Positions 1 through 8,483 of a stretch of DNA of 45,460 nt are shown here, piece by piece. Source of the DNA: Synechococcus sp. CS-1332 (GTDB lineage: Bacteria > Cyanobacteriota > Cyanobacteriia > PCC-6307 > Cyanobiaceae). A program made the position numbers and the translations under genes. The number at the start of each line of letters is the position of its first letter. Position 1 is the stretch's first letter. The stretch is from positions 1 to 45,460 of the forward strand of contig NZ_JAHLYP010000017.1 in NCBI RefSeq assembly GCF_025127995.1. Reading direction: 5' to 3'. A model generated the notes under the pieces. It did no database searches, was not told where the DNA came from, and saw nothing but the letters and a program-made list of their open reading frames with translations.

Positions 1-397
1 GCCCGGCTCCGGTGCCTCGGCCCTCTGGCGCCGCGGCCCCCTCGAGTTGCTGGTGGGGCCGGGCCGGTTCGCGGCCTGGGCGCCGCTGGCGGAGCTGGGG
101 CTGGCCACCGCCGGCACGGCCACCGAGCAGCTGGTGGGTCTGGGGGTGCCGGCCCTGTCGCTGCCAGGGCCCGGCCCCCAGTTCAAGGCCGGCTTCGCCC
201 GCCGCCAGAGCCGGCTCCTGGGGGGAGCCGTGCTGCCGTGTCAGGACAGCGGACAGCTGCAGCGGCGGCTGATCGCCCTGCTCAACAACGACGGCGAGCG
301 GGCCCGGCTGGGCCGCATCGGCCGGCGGCGCATGGGACCGGCCGGTGGCAGCGCGCGGCTGGCGGCCCTGATCCTCGAGCGCCTGATGCCGGGGTAG
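1..397 (+). CDS. LpxB-related glycosyltransferase-like protein, C-terminal part
   Basis: Reading frame open from base 2 to the stop at 395-397; the start lies upstream of the window. The residues TATEQLVGLGVPALSLPG followed by a GPQFKAGFARRQ stretch match what I remember of the C-terminal sugar-nucleotide-binding half of the cyanobacterial 'lipid-A-disaccharide synthase-related' family, a GT-B fold protein whose reaction is not established. About 131 residues are visible. An internal ATG at 47 is not the true start because the conserved fold is already in progress before it. The next gene begins 4 bases after the stop, so the two are probably co-transcribed. Family assignment is from memory of the motif; substrate is unknown. 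Confidence 0.7.
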   Translation, partial: PGSGASALWRRGPLELLVGPGRFAAWAPLAELGLATAGTATEQLVGLGVPALSLPGPGPQFKAGFARRQSRLLGGAVLPCQDSGQLQRRLIALLNNDGERARLGRIGRRRMGPAGGSARLAALILERLMPG

Positions 398-401
398 GGG
401 G

Positions 402-695
402 ATGATGGGCTCGACCGCCCCCTCGTCCCCCGCACCGATGCCCGGCATCCCCGACCGCAGCTTCAACGCCGCCTGCGGTCATCTGGCCACCCAGCTGGGC
501 ATCAGCCTGGCGGCGGCCCGCCGGCGGGTGGAGATCCTGGCGGCCAAGGAAGGCCTGCGGGATACCGCCGCCAAGCTGGCCCTGGCCGAGCGGCTGCTGG
601 AGGAGACCAGGGCCAGCGGCCTCGACCGGGGCCTGCTGTTCGACGGTCAGCTGCGCTCGGTGGGCGAGGACGACCTCTTCATGATCGAGGACTGA
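402..695 (+). CDS. Small conserved cyanobacterial protein, function unknown
   Basis: Encodes 97 residues from ATG 402, or 85 from ATG 438, which begins MPGIPDRSFNAACGHLA and looks like the conserved start; the first 12 residues are a low-complexity Ser/Pro stretch. The core is helical and rich in Ala, Leu and Arg (LGISLAAARRRVEILAAKEG), and the tail is acidic, ending FMIED. No membrane segment, signal peptide or catalytic motif is visible. I recall similar short proteins in Synechococcus genomes but know of no function. It follows the LpxB-related gene by 4 bases and probably shares its transcript. Confidence 0.6.
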   Translation: MMGSTAPSSPAPMPGIPDRSFNAACGHLATQLGISLAAARRRVEILAAKEGLRDTAAKLALAERLLEETRASGLDRGLLFDGQLRSVGEDDLFMIED

Positions 696-756
696 GGGCC
701 GCTGCAGGCAGGACGCTCGGCGGGCGGCCCGGAGGGCCCCGCCAGCGCTCGCCGAC

Positions 757-1422
757 TCAGTGCTCGAACACCTGGTTGAACCGTTGCCGGTCGAGGGCGG
801 AGAACACCGGCACGCAGGCGAAACAGCGGCGGGCCAGCTCCCAGCGCTCCTCCCGGCGCAGCATCACCTCCAGCCGGTCACGGGCAGCCAGCAGCCAGCG
901 CACGTCCCCGGCGGCGTAGGCCAGCTGGGTATCGCTGAGCTCCTCCACCCGGCCCCAGTCGGAGCTCTGGGCCTGCTTGTCGAGTTCCACCCCCACCAGC
1001 TCATTGACCACGTCCTTGAGGCCGTGGCGCGGGGCGTAGGTGCGGGCCAGGCGGCTGGCGACCTTGGTGCAGAAGATGGGGTCCACGGCGATGCCGAGGT
1101 TTTCCGCCAGCGCCGCCACATCGAAGCGGGCGAAGTGGAACACCTTCTCGATCGCCGGGTTCTCGCAGAGGGCCTTCAGCCGCGGCGCCTCCGTCTGCCC
1201 CCGCGCCAGCCGGATGCAGCAGACGTTGTCGGCGTCATCGCAGATCTGCACCAGGCAGAGGCGGTCGCGCCCGTGGATCAGCCCCATGGCCTCGGTATCG
1301 ATCGCCAGGGCCCGGGCCTTTCCGTAGAGCTCCTGCCAGGTGGCGTCGAGGTCGTGGTCGAAGACGGCGAAACGGGCCGCCGGTCCGGGGCTGGCGCTGA
1401 CGCTGACAGGGGTCTGGGCCAT
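757..1422 (-). CDS. RNase D-like 3'-5' exonuclease (DEDDy family)
   Basis: A 221-residue protein with the four acidic residues and tyrosine of the DEDDy exonucleases: D42 and E44 in IDTEAMGL, D101 in FHFARFDVAAL, and Y169 with D173 in LAYAAGDVRWLL. These bind two metal ions and hydrolyse RNA from the 3' end. The QSSDWG stretch just before the last motif is typical of RNase D. It ends soon after the exonuclease domain and lacks the two HRDC domains of E. coli RNase D (about 375 residues), as is common for cyanobacterial members. Starts at ATG 1422, divergent from the gene at 1515 with 92 bases between. Activity is inferred from the intact catalytic set. Confidence 0.88.
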   Translation of the reverse strand: MAQTPVSVSASPGPAARFAVFDHDLDATWQELYGKARALAIDTEAMGLIHGRDRLCLVQICDDADNVCCIRLARGQTEAPRLKALCENPAIEKVFHFARFDVAALAENLGIAVDPIFCTKVASRLARTYAPRHGLKDVVNELVGVELDKQAQSSDWGRVEELSDTQLAYAAGDVRWLLAARDRLEVMLRREERWELARRCFACVPVFSALDRQRFNQVFEH

Positions 1423-1514
1423 CGTGGGGCAGGAACTTTGGGGCCATCGTGGCCCAGCACGGACGCCGTCCGGGCCAGTCGGGCCAGAATGGGGGCCGCC
1501 AAGGCTCCGCCCCC

Positions 1515-2066
1515 ATGCCCACCCTGGGTTCCACCCTCCTGCTCACCCTGCTGATGGCCGTCGGCCTGGTCTTCTTCCTCAGGGCCGCCAGCAAGGACCG
1601 CACCACGGTGGTGGACGTCCACTCCCCCCAGCCGCCGGTGCTGGTGCTCGAAGGCCTCTCCAACTGGCTCACGGCCCGGGGCTGGCAGACCGAAGCCGGC
1701 GACCCCGAGCGGCAGTTGCTGCGCTTCCGCGGCCAGGTGCGCTCCAGCCTGCCCCTTGCCCTGCTGCTCTCGCTGCTGGGCAGCGTGGGGGCCGCCTGCC
1801 TGGGCCTGGTGCTGCGCCAGGTGCTTCCCTCCCTCGGCTGGTGGCCCCTGCTGCTGGCCCTGGTGGGTCCGATGGCGGGTGTCGTCTACAGCCGGCGGGC
1901 GGCCAGGCCCGAGAGCCTGGAGCTGCGGCTGATGGATGGGGACAGCGGCGGCGGCAGCACCCTGCGCCTGCGGGCCCACCGCGACGAACTGATCGCCATC
2001 GAGCGAGAGCTCGGGCCCGCTCTCCAACTGGCCAGCGACGGCTCCCTGCTCTCCTCCCCGATCTGA
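1515..2066 (+). CDS. Cofactor assembly of complex C subunit B-type membrane protein (CCB2/CCB4-like)
   Basis: About 183 residues from ATG 1515 (MPTLGSTLLL); an in-frame start at 1449 would add 22 basic, poorly structured residues and is less likely. One N-terminal membrane segment (LLTLLMAVGLVFFLRAA) is followed by the stretch KDRTTVVDV, a small soluble part, a hydrophobic pair (LPLALLLSLLGSVGAACLGLV and SLGWWPLLLALVGPM) and a soluble tail. This resembles the CCB2/CCB4 family, which in plastids helps attach heme c(i) to cytochrome b6 of the b6f complex. The cyanobacterial role is inferred from that family. The next gene starts 4 bases later. Confidence 0.6.
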   Translation: MPTLGSTLLLTLLMAVGLVFFLRAASKDRTTVVDVHSPQPPVLVLEGLSNWLTARGWQTEAGDPERQLLRFRGQVRSSLPLALLLSLLGSVGAACLGLVLRQVLPSLGWWPLLLALVGPMAGVVYSRRAARPESLELRLMDGDSGGGSTLRLRAHRDELIAIERELGPALQLASDGSLLSSPI

Positions 2067-2070
2067 GCCG

Positions 2071-2955
2071 ATGCGTTGCCGTTCTGCCGCCTGGTTTGTG
2101 GGTCCAGCCCTTCTGTTCAGCAGCCTTGCCGGCCTGGCGGCACCCGCCCGCAGCGCTGAAGCCATGCCGATGGCCGGCCAGCTCCGGACATCAGCCCCGG
2201 CGCTGGCCGGCAGCGATCCGATCACCGGCCCCCGCAGCCACCTGAACCGGGACTGGATCGGCCTCCGCCCCGCCGAAGCGGACACCCCCATCCTGGTGCT
2301 GGCCGGCCATGCCGATTCCCAAGGGATCGCGGGGTCCGGCACCAGCGGCGCCGCGGTGGCCGCCGGGGCGCCGCCGATGTATCCGGGCATCAGCGACGAG
2401 CTCTACTGGAACATGGTCGTCGCCGAGGCGGTGGTGGCCCTGGGACAGCAGCGGGGGCTGCGCATCAGCACCTACCGCCCCCCCTTCCGCACGATCAGCG
2501 ACGGCAACGATCCCGGCACCAACTGGAGTGTGGGCCGGCAGCATGCCGCCGCCGGCGGCTACGCCCTGGAGATCCACTTCGATGCCTGGGGCCCCGACGG
2601 CGTCGGATCGGGGCTGATCCCGCCGCTGCACCGGCCCTTCGGCCGCCTCGACGAAAGCCTGGCCGAGGCCTTCGGTGGCTTCCCCATGGCTTTCCGCGGC
2701 GGCCTGGGGGGACCCAGGCGTGGCATCGCCCTGCTCGAGGTGGGCAAGCTGGAAGGCCGGCTGGAGCGCTCCCTGCGCAACCCCGCCACCCGCCCCGACA
2801 CGGTTCTTGCCATCGCCAACCGGATCGTGACGGCCCTTGAAGTCGGCCTGGGCCGCGGCCCCACCACCACCGCCCAGCCCCTCACCCCACAGCCTGGTGG
2901 GGTCGGCAGCGCTCTTCCAGGGAAGGGTCTTCAAGCCAGTTCTGGGGGCGAGTGA
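2071..2955 (+). CDS. Secreted N-acetylmuramoyl-L-alanine amidase-like protein
   Basis: A 294-residue protein with a Sec-type signal peptide: basic start MRCRSAAW, hydrophobic core, and a probable cut near PARSAEA. The mature part carries the histidine and acidic pattern of zinc amidases (Amidase_3 fold): [11 protein letters not shown], a middle [11 protein letters not shown], and [12 protein letters not shown]. Family members cut the amide between muramic acid and the peptide stem, but the match is distant, so hydrolysis of peptidoglycan is inference. The last 70 residues are low-complexity Thr/Pro/Gly. The 3' end overlaps the convergent hemF by 74 bases, so the tail's sequence is constrained by both genes. 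Confidence 0.55.
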   Translation: MRCRSAAWFVGPALLFSSLAGLAAPARSAEAMPMAGQLRTSAPALAGSDPITGPRSHLNRDWIGLRPAEADTPILVLAGHADSQGIAGSGTSGAAVAAGAPPMYPGISDELYWNMVVAEAVVALGQQRGLRISTYRPPFRTISDGNDPGTNWSVGRQHAAAGGYALEIHFDAWGPDGVGSGLIPPLHRPFGRLDESLAEAFGGFPMAFRGGLGGPRRGIALLEVGKLEGRLERSLRNPATRPDTVLAIANRIVTALEVGLGRGPTTTAQPLTPQPGGVGSALPGKGLQASSGGE

Positions 2956-3907
2956 ACAGGTCAGTGAGCAGGGCCTCCCGGCTGCCTTCGGCAGCCGTGT
3001 AGCCGTACTCCCAGCGCACCAGAGGTGGCAGCGACATCAGGATCGATTCAGTGCGGCCGTTGGTCTGCAGCCCGAAGATCGTGCCCCGATCGAACACCAG
3101 GTTGAACTCCACGTAGCGGCCGCGGCGGTAGAGCTGGAACTGGCGCTCCACCTCTCCCCAGGGCAGCCCGTGGCGGCGCTCCACGATCGGCACGTAGCTC
3201 GGCAGAAACGCGTTGCCGCAGGCCGAGGCCAGGGCAAACAACTGCTCCCAGTCCTGGTGCAGAGGGCCGACGGCCGTGCTGGCCGCCGCCGCAGGCCCCT
3301 CGGGGTCGCTGCCCTTGTAGAGCACCCCGCCTGGGTCCTGGTAGTCGTAGAAGATGCCGCCCACGCCCCGGGTCTCGCCGCGGTGCTTCAGGAAGAAGTA
3401 CTCATCGCACCAGGGCTTGAACACCTTGTAATAGGCGGGATCCACCCCATCACAGGCCCCCTTGAGGGTGTGATGGAAATGGCGGGCATCCTCCAGGAAG
3501 GGGTAGTAGGGGGTGAGGTCGGCGCCACCGCCGAACCACCACACCGGCCCGGCTTCGAAGTAGCGGTAGTTGAGGTGCACCGTTGGCAGATAGGGACTGC
3601 GCGGATGCAGCACCATCGAGGTGCCGGTGGCGAACCAGCGGTGGCCCTCCGCTTCGGGGCGCTGGGACAGGATCGAGGGGGGCAGACGCTCGCCCTCCAC
3701 TTCGGAGAAATTGACGCCGCCCTGCTCGAACACCCGGCCGTCCTTCATCACCCGGGAGCGGCCACCGCCGCCCTCCGGCCGCTCCCAGCTCTGTTCCTCG
3801 AAGCCACCCTCGCCGTCGAGGCTCGCCAGGCCGGCGCAGATCGAATCCTGCAGGCCCATCAGCAGGGCCTTGGCGCGGCTGCGGGAATCGGCAGGTGGCA
3901 TCTCCAT
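2882..3907 (-). CDS. hemF: Oxygen-dependent coproporphyrinogen III oxidase
   Basis: Converts coproporphyrinogen III to protoporphyrinogen IX with O2, for heme and chlorophyll synthesis. The start at ATG 3907 ([13 protein letters not shown]) gives 341 residues, the usual length; the frame stays open to 3970 but those extra 21 residues do not look like the family. Conserved segments are plain: [56 protein letters not shown] and [12 protein letters not shown]. The downstream end overlaps the convergent secreted protein by 74 bases. Between its start and mrp lie 193 bases with no gene, probably a divergent promoter region. Very sure of function. Confidence 0.97.
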   Translation of the reverse strand: MEMPPADSRSRAKALLMGLQDSICAGLASLDGEGGFEEQSWERPEGGGGRSRVMKDGRVFEQGGVNFSEVEGERLPPSILSQRPEAEGHRWFATGTSMVLHPRSPYLPTVHLNYRYFEAGPVWWFGGGADLTPYYPFLEDARHFHHTLKGACDGVDPAYYKVFKPWCDEYFFLKHRGETRGVGGIFYDYQDPGGVLYKGSDPEGPAAAASTAVGPLHQDWEQLFALASACGNAFLPSYVPIVERRHGLPWGEVERQFQLYRRGRYVEFNLVFDRGTIFGLQTNGRTESILMSLPPLVRWEYGYTAAEGSREALLTDLFTRPQNWLEDPSLEERCRPHQAVG

Positions 3908-4100
3908 GGAACGGCAGCGCGGCGGTCGCGGAACATCCGCACACCTTTTCAGCCCGCCGGGGGGTCTCACAAGGGTTCGAGAGTCTCTGTCATGGGCTGC
4001 GGAAGTTCCGGGCGGCCGCCAGGGAAGCGCCAGTGCCGGCCCGACCGCCCCGGGGCACGGCCCCTAGGATCCCGGATCAGAACGCCTGTGACGTCGACGA

Positions 4101-5207
4101 ATGGCCAGCGCCGACACCCTATTGAAGGCCCTGCAGGCGCTCCGCGATGCCGGCAGCGGCCGCAGCCTCGTGGAGCTCGGCTGGATCACCGATCTGCGTC
4201 ACCAGGGCAGCCGGGCGGTGTTTCGCCTCGCCCTGCCAGGCTTCGCCGCGAGCCAGCGGGAGCGCATCGCCGCCGAGGCCCGCAGCGCCCTTCTGGCCGT
4301 GGAGGGGATCAACGACGTCCAGATCGAGCTGGCCCAGCCCGCCGCCGCCCCCTCGTCGGGGCCGATCGGCGCCGCCGGCCACGGCCCGGGCGGGGGCCAG
4401 CTGCCGGAACGCCAGGGCATCCCCGGCGTGCGCCAGGTGATCGCCGTCAGCAGCGGCAAAGGCGGTGTGGGCAAGAGCACCGTGGCGGTCAACCTGGCCT
4501 GTGCCCTGGCGGCCTCGGGCCTGCGGGTGGGCCTGCTCGATGCCGACATCTACGGCCCCAATGCCCCCACCATGCTCGGCGTGGCCGACCGCAGCCCCCA
4601 GGTGACGGGCAGCGGCAATGACCAGGTGCTGGAGCCGATCGAGAGCTGCGGCATTGTCATGGTGTCCATGGGCCTGCTGATCCAGGAGAACCAGCCGGTG
4701 GTCTGGCGCGGACCGATGCTCAACGGAATCATCCGCCAGTTCCTTTATCAGGTGAACTGGGGCGAGCGCGACGTGTTGGTGGTGGACCTGCCCCCCGGCA
4801 CCGGCGACGCCCAGCTCACCTTGGCCCAGGCCGTGCCCATGGCCGGCGTGGTGATCGTCACCACACCCCAGCAGGTGTCTTTGCAGGACGCCCGCCGCGG
4901 CCTGGCGATGTTCCTGCAGATGGGGGTGACGGTGCTGGGGGTGGTGGAAAACATGACCGCCTTCATCCCCCCCGATCTGCCCGATCGCCGCTACGCCCTC
5001 TTCGGCAGCGGTGGTGGCCAGCTGCTGGCCGACGAGGCGGGCGTGCCCCTGCTGGCCCAGCTGCCGATGGAGATGCCCGTGCTCGAGGGCGGGGAGCGGG
5101 GCTGGCCTGTGGTGCTCTCGGCACCCACCTCCGCCAGCGGCCGCGCCTTCACTGAGCTTGCCGAGCGGCTGAGCGCCAGCTGCGCCCTCAGCCCGGCCCT
5201 CGCCTGA
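4101..5207 (+). CDS. mrp: Mrp/ApbC-type iron-sulfur cluster carrier ATPase
   Basis: A 368-residue protein with an N-terminal MIP18/DUF59-like domain (residues 1-80), a Gly/Pro-rich linker, and a deviant Walker A P-loop SSGKGGVGKST near residue 116, followed by DADIYGPNAP, VVWRGPMLNG and VDLPPGTGDAQLT. These define the Mrp/NBP35 branch of the SIMIBI ATPases, which bind and deliver [4Fe-4S] clusters; in cyanobacteria likely targets include photosystem I and other Fe-S proteins (inference). Start ATG 4101 gives MASADTLLKALQAL. rodA follows with a 4-base gap, so the two probably share a transcript. Confidence 0.94.
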   Translation: MASADTLLKALQALRDAGSGRSLVELGWITDLRHQGSRAVFRLALPGFAASQRERIAAEARSALLAVEGINDVQIELAQPAAAPSSGPIGAAGHGPGGGQLPERQGIPGVRQVIAVSSGKGGVGKSTVAVNLACALAASGLRVGLLDADIYGPNAPTMLGVADRSPQVTGSGNDQVLEPIESCGIVMVSMGLLIQENQPVVWRGPMLNGIIRQFLYQVNWGERDVLVVDLPPGTGDAQLTLAQAVPMAGVVIVTTPQQVSLQDARRGLAMFLQMGVTVLGVVENMTAFIPPDLPDRRYALFGSGGGQLLADEAGVPLLAQLPMEMPVLEGGERGWPVVLSAPTSASGRAFTELAERLSASCALSPALA

Positions 5208-5211
5208 AGCG

Positions 5212-6480
5212 ATGGCGGTTCTCAGCCCCCGGCGCGGTGGGTTCGCCGCCAAGGGGGCGAAGCGGCGTGGCTTCGGCTTCGATCCGATTCTGTGGGGCAT
5301 CCCCACCGCCCTGATCCTGCTGGCGGGGATCCTGATCGCCAGCACCCAGCGCCAGCAGGCCACCACCGACTGGTACCAGCACTGGATCATCGCGGCGGTG
5401 GGGATGGTCGTGGCCCTGCTGCTGTCCCGGGTGCCCCTGGAGCGCATCGCCCGGTTCCAGTGGCCGATCTACATCCTGATGGTGGTGAGCCTGATCGCGG
5501 TGCGGATCATCGGGGTCAGCGCCCTCGGCGCCCAGAGCTGGATCAACATCGGTGGCTTCTACGTGCAGCCGTCGGAATTCGCCAAGGTGGCAGCCATCCT
5601 GCTGCTGGCAGGCGTGCTGTCGAAGTACCCGGTGGAACGGCCCATCGATCTGCTGCGGCCGGTGGGGATGATCAGCGTGCCCTGGCTGCTGGTGTTCGTG
5701 CAGCCGGATCTGGGCTCGTCGCTGGTCTTCGGTGCGGTGTTGCTGGTGATGCTGTTCTGGTCGGGCATGCCCGCCACCTGGTTGCTGCTGCTGCTCTCGC
5801 CGCTGTTCACCGCGATCATGGCCGGCACCGTGCCCTGGTTGCTGGTGGCCTGGATCCCCCTGATGGGGTGGGTGGCCTGGCGCTCCCTGCCCTGGAAGGG
5901 GATCGGCCTGGCGCTGGTGCTGGCCGTCCAGGGACTGTTCGCCGTGGGGACGCCCTGGCTGTGGGAGCACGGGCTGCGGCCGCACCAGCGCGCCCGGCTC
6001 ACCCTGTTCCTCGATCCGGCCCAGGATCCCCTCGGCGGTGGTTACCACCTGCTGCAGAGCACCGTGGGGATCGGCTCCGGCCAGCTCTGGGGCACCGGCC
6101 TGATGAACGGATCACTGACCAAGCTGCGCTTCATCCCTGAGCAGCACACCGATTTCATCTTCAGTGCCCTGGGGGAGGAAACCGGATTCATCGGCTCGAT
6201 GCTGGTGGTGGTGGGCTTTGTGGTGCTGATCTGGCGCCTGCTGCAGATCGCCGGTCGGGCCAGCAGCGACTACGAATCGCTCGTGGTGGTGGGGATCGGC
6301 GCCATGCTGATGTTTCAGGTGGTGGTGAACGTCAACATGACCATCGGCCTCGGACCGATCACCGGCATTCCCCTTCCTTTCCTGAGCTACGGCCGGTCGG
6401 CCATGCTCGTCAACTGCATCAGCCTCGGGCTCTGTGCCTCCGTGGCCAGGCGCAGCCGCAGCCTGCGGCGATGGTGGTGA
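5212..6480 (+). CDS. rodA: RodA, SEDS-family peptidoglycan glycosyltransferase
   Basis: A 422-residue polytopic membrane protein with about ten hydrophobic segments. Family motifs include GAQSWINIGGFYVQPSEFAK, VQPDLGSSLVFG, and near the end a long FIPEQHTDFIFSALGEE-type loop followed by GLGPITGIPLPFLSYG. SEDS proteins polymerise lipid II into glycan strands with a class B PBP partner. RodA rather than FtsW is favoured by the PEQHTDFIFSALGEE variant and the absence of nearby division genes. It starts 4 bases after mrp and its last 10 bases overlap the following kinase-like gene, so translation is likely coupled. Confidence 0.93.
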   Translation: MAVLSPRRGGFAAKGAKRRGFGFDPILWGIPTALILLAGILIASTQRQQATTDWYQHWIIAAVGMVVALLLSRVPLERIARFQWPIYILMVVSLIAVRIIGVSALGAQSWINIGGFYVQPSEFAKVAAILLLAGVLSKYPVERPIDLLRPVGMISVPWLLVFVQPDLGSSLVFGAVLLVMLFWSGMPATWLLLLLSPLFTAIMAGTVPWLLVAWIPLMGWVAWRSLPWKGIGLALVLAVQGLFAVGTPWLWEHGLRPHQRARLTLFLDPAQDPLGGGYHLLQSTVGIGSGQLWGTGLMNGSLTKLRFIPEQHTDFIFSALGEETGFIGSMLVVVGFVVLIWRLLQIAGRASSDYESLVVVGIGAMLMFQVVVNVNMTIGLGPITGIPLPFLSYGRSAMLVNCISLGLCASVARRSRSLRRWW

Positions 6481-7871
6481 GCCTGGGGGAACTTCGTTTA
6501 CTGCTGGCGGACGGCGTGCCGGCGGGGCGAGGGGACGAAGACAGTGTCAGGCGTCAGTGGTGGGCCGCCCTGGCCACCGTGCAGGCGGATCTGCTCGGGG
6601 CCGCCCCTCCCCAGCCCGGCGTCTGGCTGGCGGCCCCCCTGCCGGCCCTCTACGAGCCCTCCCTGCTGGAGTGGATGGACGGCTGGGTCTGGACACCGGT
6701 GGAGGTGGGCAACCTGATGCCATCGGGGCTGCCACTGCTGCCCGGCCTGCCGCCCCCTCCGGGAACCGCTCCCCGGGGGACAGCCGGACGGCCGGGGGGC
6801 TTCCGGCGCCTCAGCCTGCGCCAGGACGACGGCACTGATCCGCTGCTGGTGCTGATCACGCCGGTGCTGCAGGTGGCCCTGGCCCTCGATGGTCCCCCGC
6901 AGGCGCGGCGGCTGGTGGTGCGCTTCGAGGCCTCGATCCTCTCGGCCGCCCTGGAACTGCTCGATCGGCGCCTGGCCCAGGACGATCCGGCCGAGGGCCT
7001 GGGACTGCGCCGCCGGCTGCAGATGCTGGGCCCGCTCCGCAACGCGCCCGATCTGGGCACCCGCTTCTGGCCCCTGCTGGCCCAGCGGCTGGCGGCGATG
7101 GCCCCCAGCGTCACCCTGCAGCCGCTGGTGCACGGGGAGAAACGGAGTGAGGGCAACGGCAACGACGCCGTGAGCAGCGAGCTGGCCCTGCTCGAGGCCC
7201 TCACCCATGAGGTGCGAACCCCTCTGGCCACGATCCGCACCCTGATCCGCTCCCTGCTGCGCCGCACCGACCTGCCGGCGGTGGTGCGCCAGCGGCTGGA
7301 GCAGATCGACAGCGAATGCAGCGAACAGATCGACCGCTTCGGACTGATCTTCCTGGCGGCGGAACTGCAGCGCCAGCCCGGCAGTGGCCAGCCCCTGAGC
7401 GACAGCGAACTGGCCCGGACGGACCTGAGCCGGCTTCTTTATCAACTGGAGGCGCTGTGGCAACGCCAGCTGGGCCGGCGGGACCTCAAGCTCGTGCTCG
7501 AGATCGCCGCCGACCTGCCGCCGGTGATGAGCGATCCCAGCCGACTCGAAACCATGCTCGGCGGGCTGATGGACCGGTTCAGCCGCAGCCTGCCCAGTGG
7601 CAGCGAGGTGCGGCTGCGGCTGCTGCCGGCGGGGTCGCGGTTGAAACTGCAGCTCAGCAGTGACGACCCCGAGAGCCGTGAGGCCGACGGGCTGGCGGCC
7701 GCCGTGCCGATGCCGGTGGGGCCGGTGCTGAGCTGGAATCCGCAGACCGGCAGCCTGCAGCTGAGCCGCCAGGCCACCCAGCGGCTCTTCCACCGCCTGG
7801 GGGGCCGGCTCACCGAGCGGGGCGGCAGCAACCTGACCGTCTTCTTCCCTGCCGCCGAGCGCAGCGGCTGA
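6471..7871 (+). CDS. Histidine-kinase-like protein with degenerate catalytic domain
   Basis: A 466-residue soluble protein (no membrane segment or signal peptide). Residues about 236-300 form a clear HisKA phosphoacceptor domain with LLEALTHEVRTPLATIRTLI; the phosphoacceptor would be His246. The following region should be the HATPase domain, but the N-box asparagines and the DxGxG and GxG ATP-lid motifs cannot be found: the corresponding stretch reads LETMLGGLMDRFSRSL and LQLSSDDPES. The N-terminal 230 residues match no sensor domain I recognise. It overlaps rodA by 10 bases. It may be a phosphotransfer or scaffold protein rather than an active kinase. Confidence 0.72.
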   Translation: MVVSLGELRLLLADGVPAGRGDEDSVRRQWWAALATVQADLLGAAPPQPGVWLAAPLPALYEPSLLEWMDGWVWTPVEVGNLMPSGLPLLPGLPPPPGTAPRGTAGRPGGFRRLSLRQDDGTDPLLVLITPVLQVALALDGPPQARRLVVRFEASILSAALELLDRRLAQDDPAEGLGLRRRLQMLGPLRNAPDLGTRFWPLLAQRLAAMAPSVTLQPLVHGEKRSEGNGNDAVSSELALLEALTHEVRTPLATIRTLIRSLLRRTDLPAVVRQRLEQIDSECSEQIDRFGLIFLAAELQRQPGSGQPLSDSELARTDLSRLLYQLEALWQRQLGRRDLKLVLEIAADLPPVMSDPSRLETMLGGLMDRFSRSLPSGSEVRLRLLPAGSRLKLQLSSDDPESREADGLAAAVPMPVGPVLSWNPQTGSLQLSRQATQRLFHRLGGRLTERGGSNLTVFFPAAERSG

Positions 7872-7983
7872 GGGGATGGGCCCCGGGTGGGCCGCGTTTG
7901 TTGACGGGTGTGAAGAGTCCCCCGGGGGCGCCGGGAAGGCGAAAAACACGGTGCTAGTTTCCGCCTGAAACGGTCTGCAAGTC

Positions 7984-8415
7984 ATGCCTGATACGGCCCT
8001 CCACGGTCAACTCCCGAAGTCCATCGGCAGCACCGGTGGCTTGCTGAACTCGGCCGAAACCGAGGAGAAGTACGCCATCACCTGGAGCAGCTCCAAGGCC
8101 CAGGCGTTCGAACTCCCCACCGGCGGTGCCGCGGAGATGAACGAAGGGGACAACCTCATGTACTTCGCCCGCAAGGAGCAGTGCCTGGCCCTCGGCACCC
8201 AGCTGCGCACCAAGTTCAAGCCCCGGATCGAGGACTACAAGATCTACCGGATCTACCCCGGCGGCGACACCGAATTCCTGCATCCCAAGGACGGCGTCTT
8301 CCCCGAGAAGGTCAACGAAGGCCGCGCCATGGTGGGCCACACCCCCCGCAGCATCGGCGCCAACCCCAACCCCGCCAGCCTCAAGTTCAGCGGCAAGGCC
8401 ACCCACGAAGCCTGA
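7984..8415 (+). CDS. psaD: Photosystem I reaction centre subunit II
   Basis: A 143-residue stromal/cytoplasmic subunit of photosystem I that forms the ferredoxin docking site and holds PsaC and PsaE. Family hallmarks are all present: [65 protein letters not shown], and the C-terminal [10 protein letters not shown]. Length is standard. A single gene with its own terminator 26 bases after the stop; the 112 bases upstream (7872-7983) must hold the promoter, but I see no convincing -35/-10 pair or strong Shine-Dalgarno. Identification is certain. Confidence 0.98.
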   Translation: MPDTALHGQLPKSIGSTGGLLNSAETEEKYAITWSSSKAQAFELPTGGAAEMNEGDNLMYFARKEQCLALGTQLRTKFKPRIEDYKIYRIYPGGDTEFLHPKDGVFPEKVNEGRAMVGHTPRSIGANPNPASLKFSGKATHEA

Positions 8416-8441
8416 GCCTCACCGGCCAGCACCTATAACGG

Positions 8442-8466
8442 CGGGGCCGAGAGCCCCGTTTTTTTT
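8442..8466 (+). terminator. Intrinsic terminator after psaD
   Basis: Stem CGGGGC (8442-8447) and GCCCCG (8453-8458) with a five-base loop CGAGA, followed by eight T (8459-8466). It lies 26 bases after the psaD stop and only 17 bases before the trpE ATG, so trpE must either be transcribed by leaky readthrough from psaD or from a promoter inside psaD. Confidence 0.9.
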
Positions 8467-8483
8467 GCCTGCCTGTCGCCGTG

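Noticed and set aside
2837-4621. 594-residue plus-strand open frame across hemF and the mrp start
   Set aside because: It is antisense to hemF and then out of frame with mrp; the translation is His/Gln/Gly-rich shadow sequence with no domain.
7895-7983. TTGACG at 7901 as the psaD promoter -35
   Set aside because: No -10 hexamer at usual spacing; the nearest candidate is about 47 bases away.
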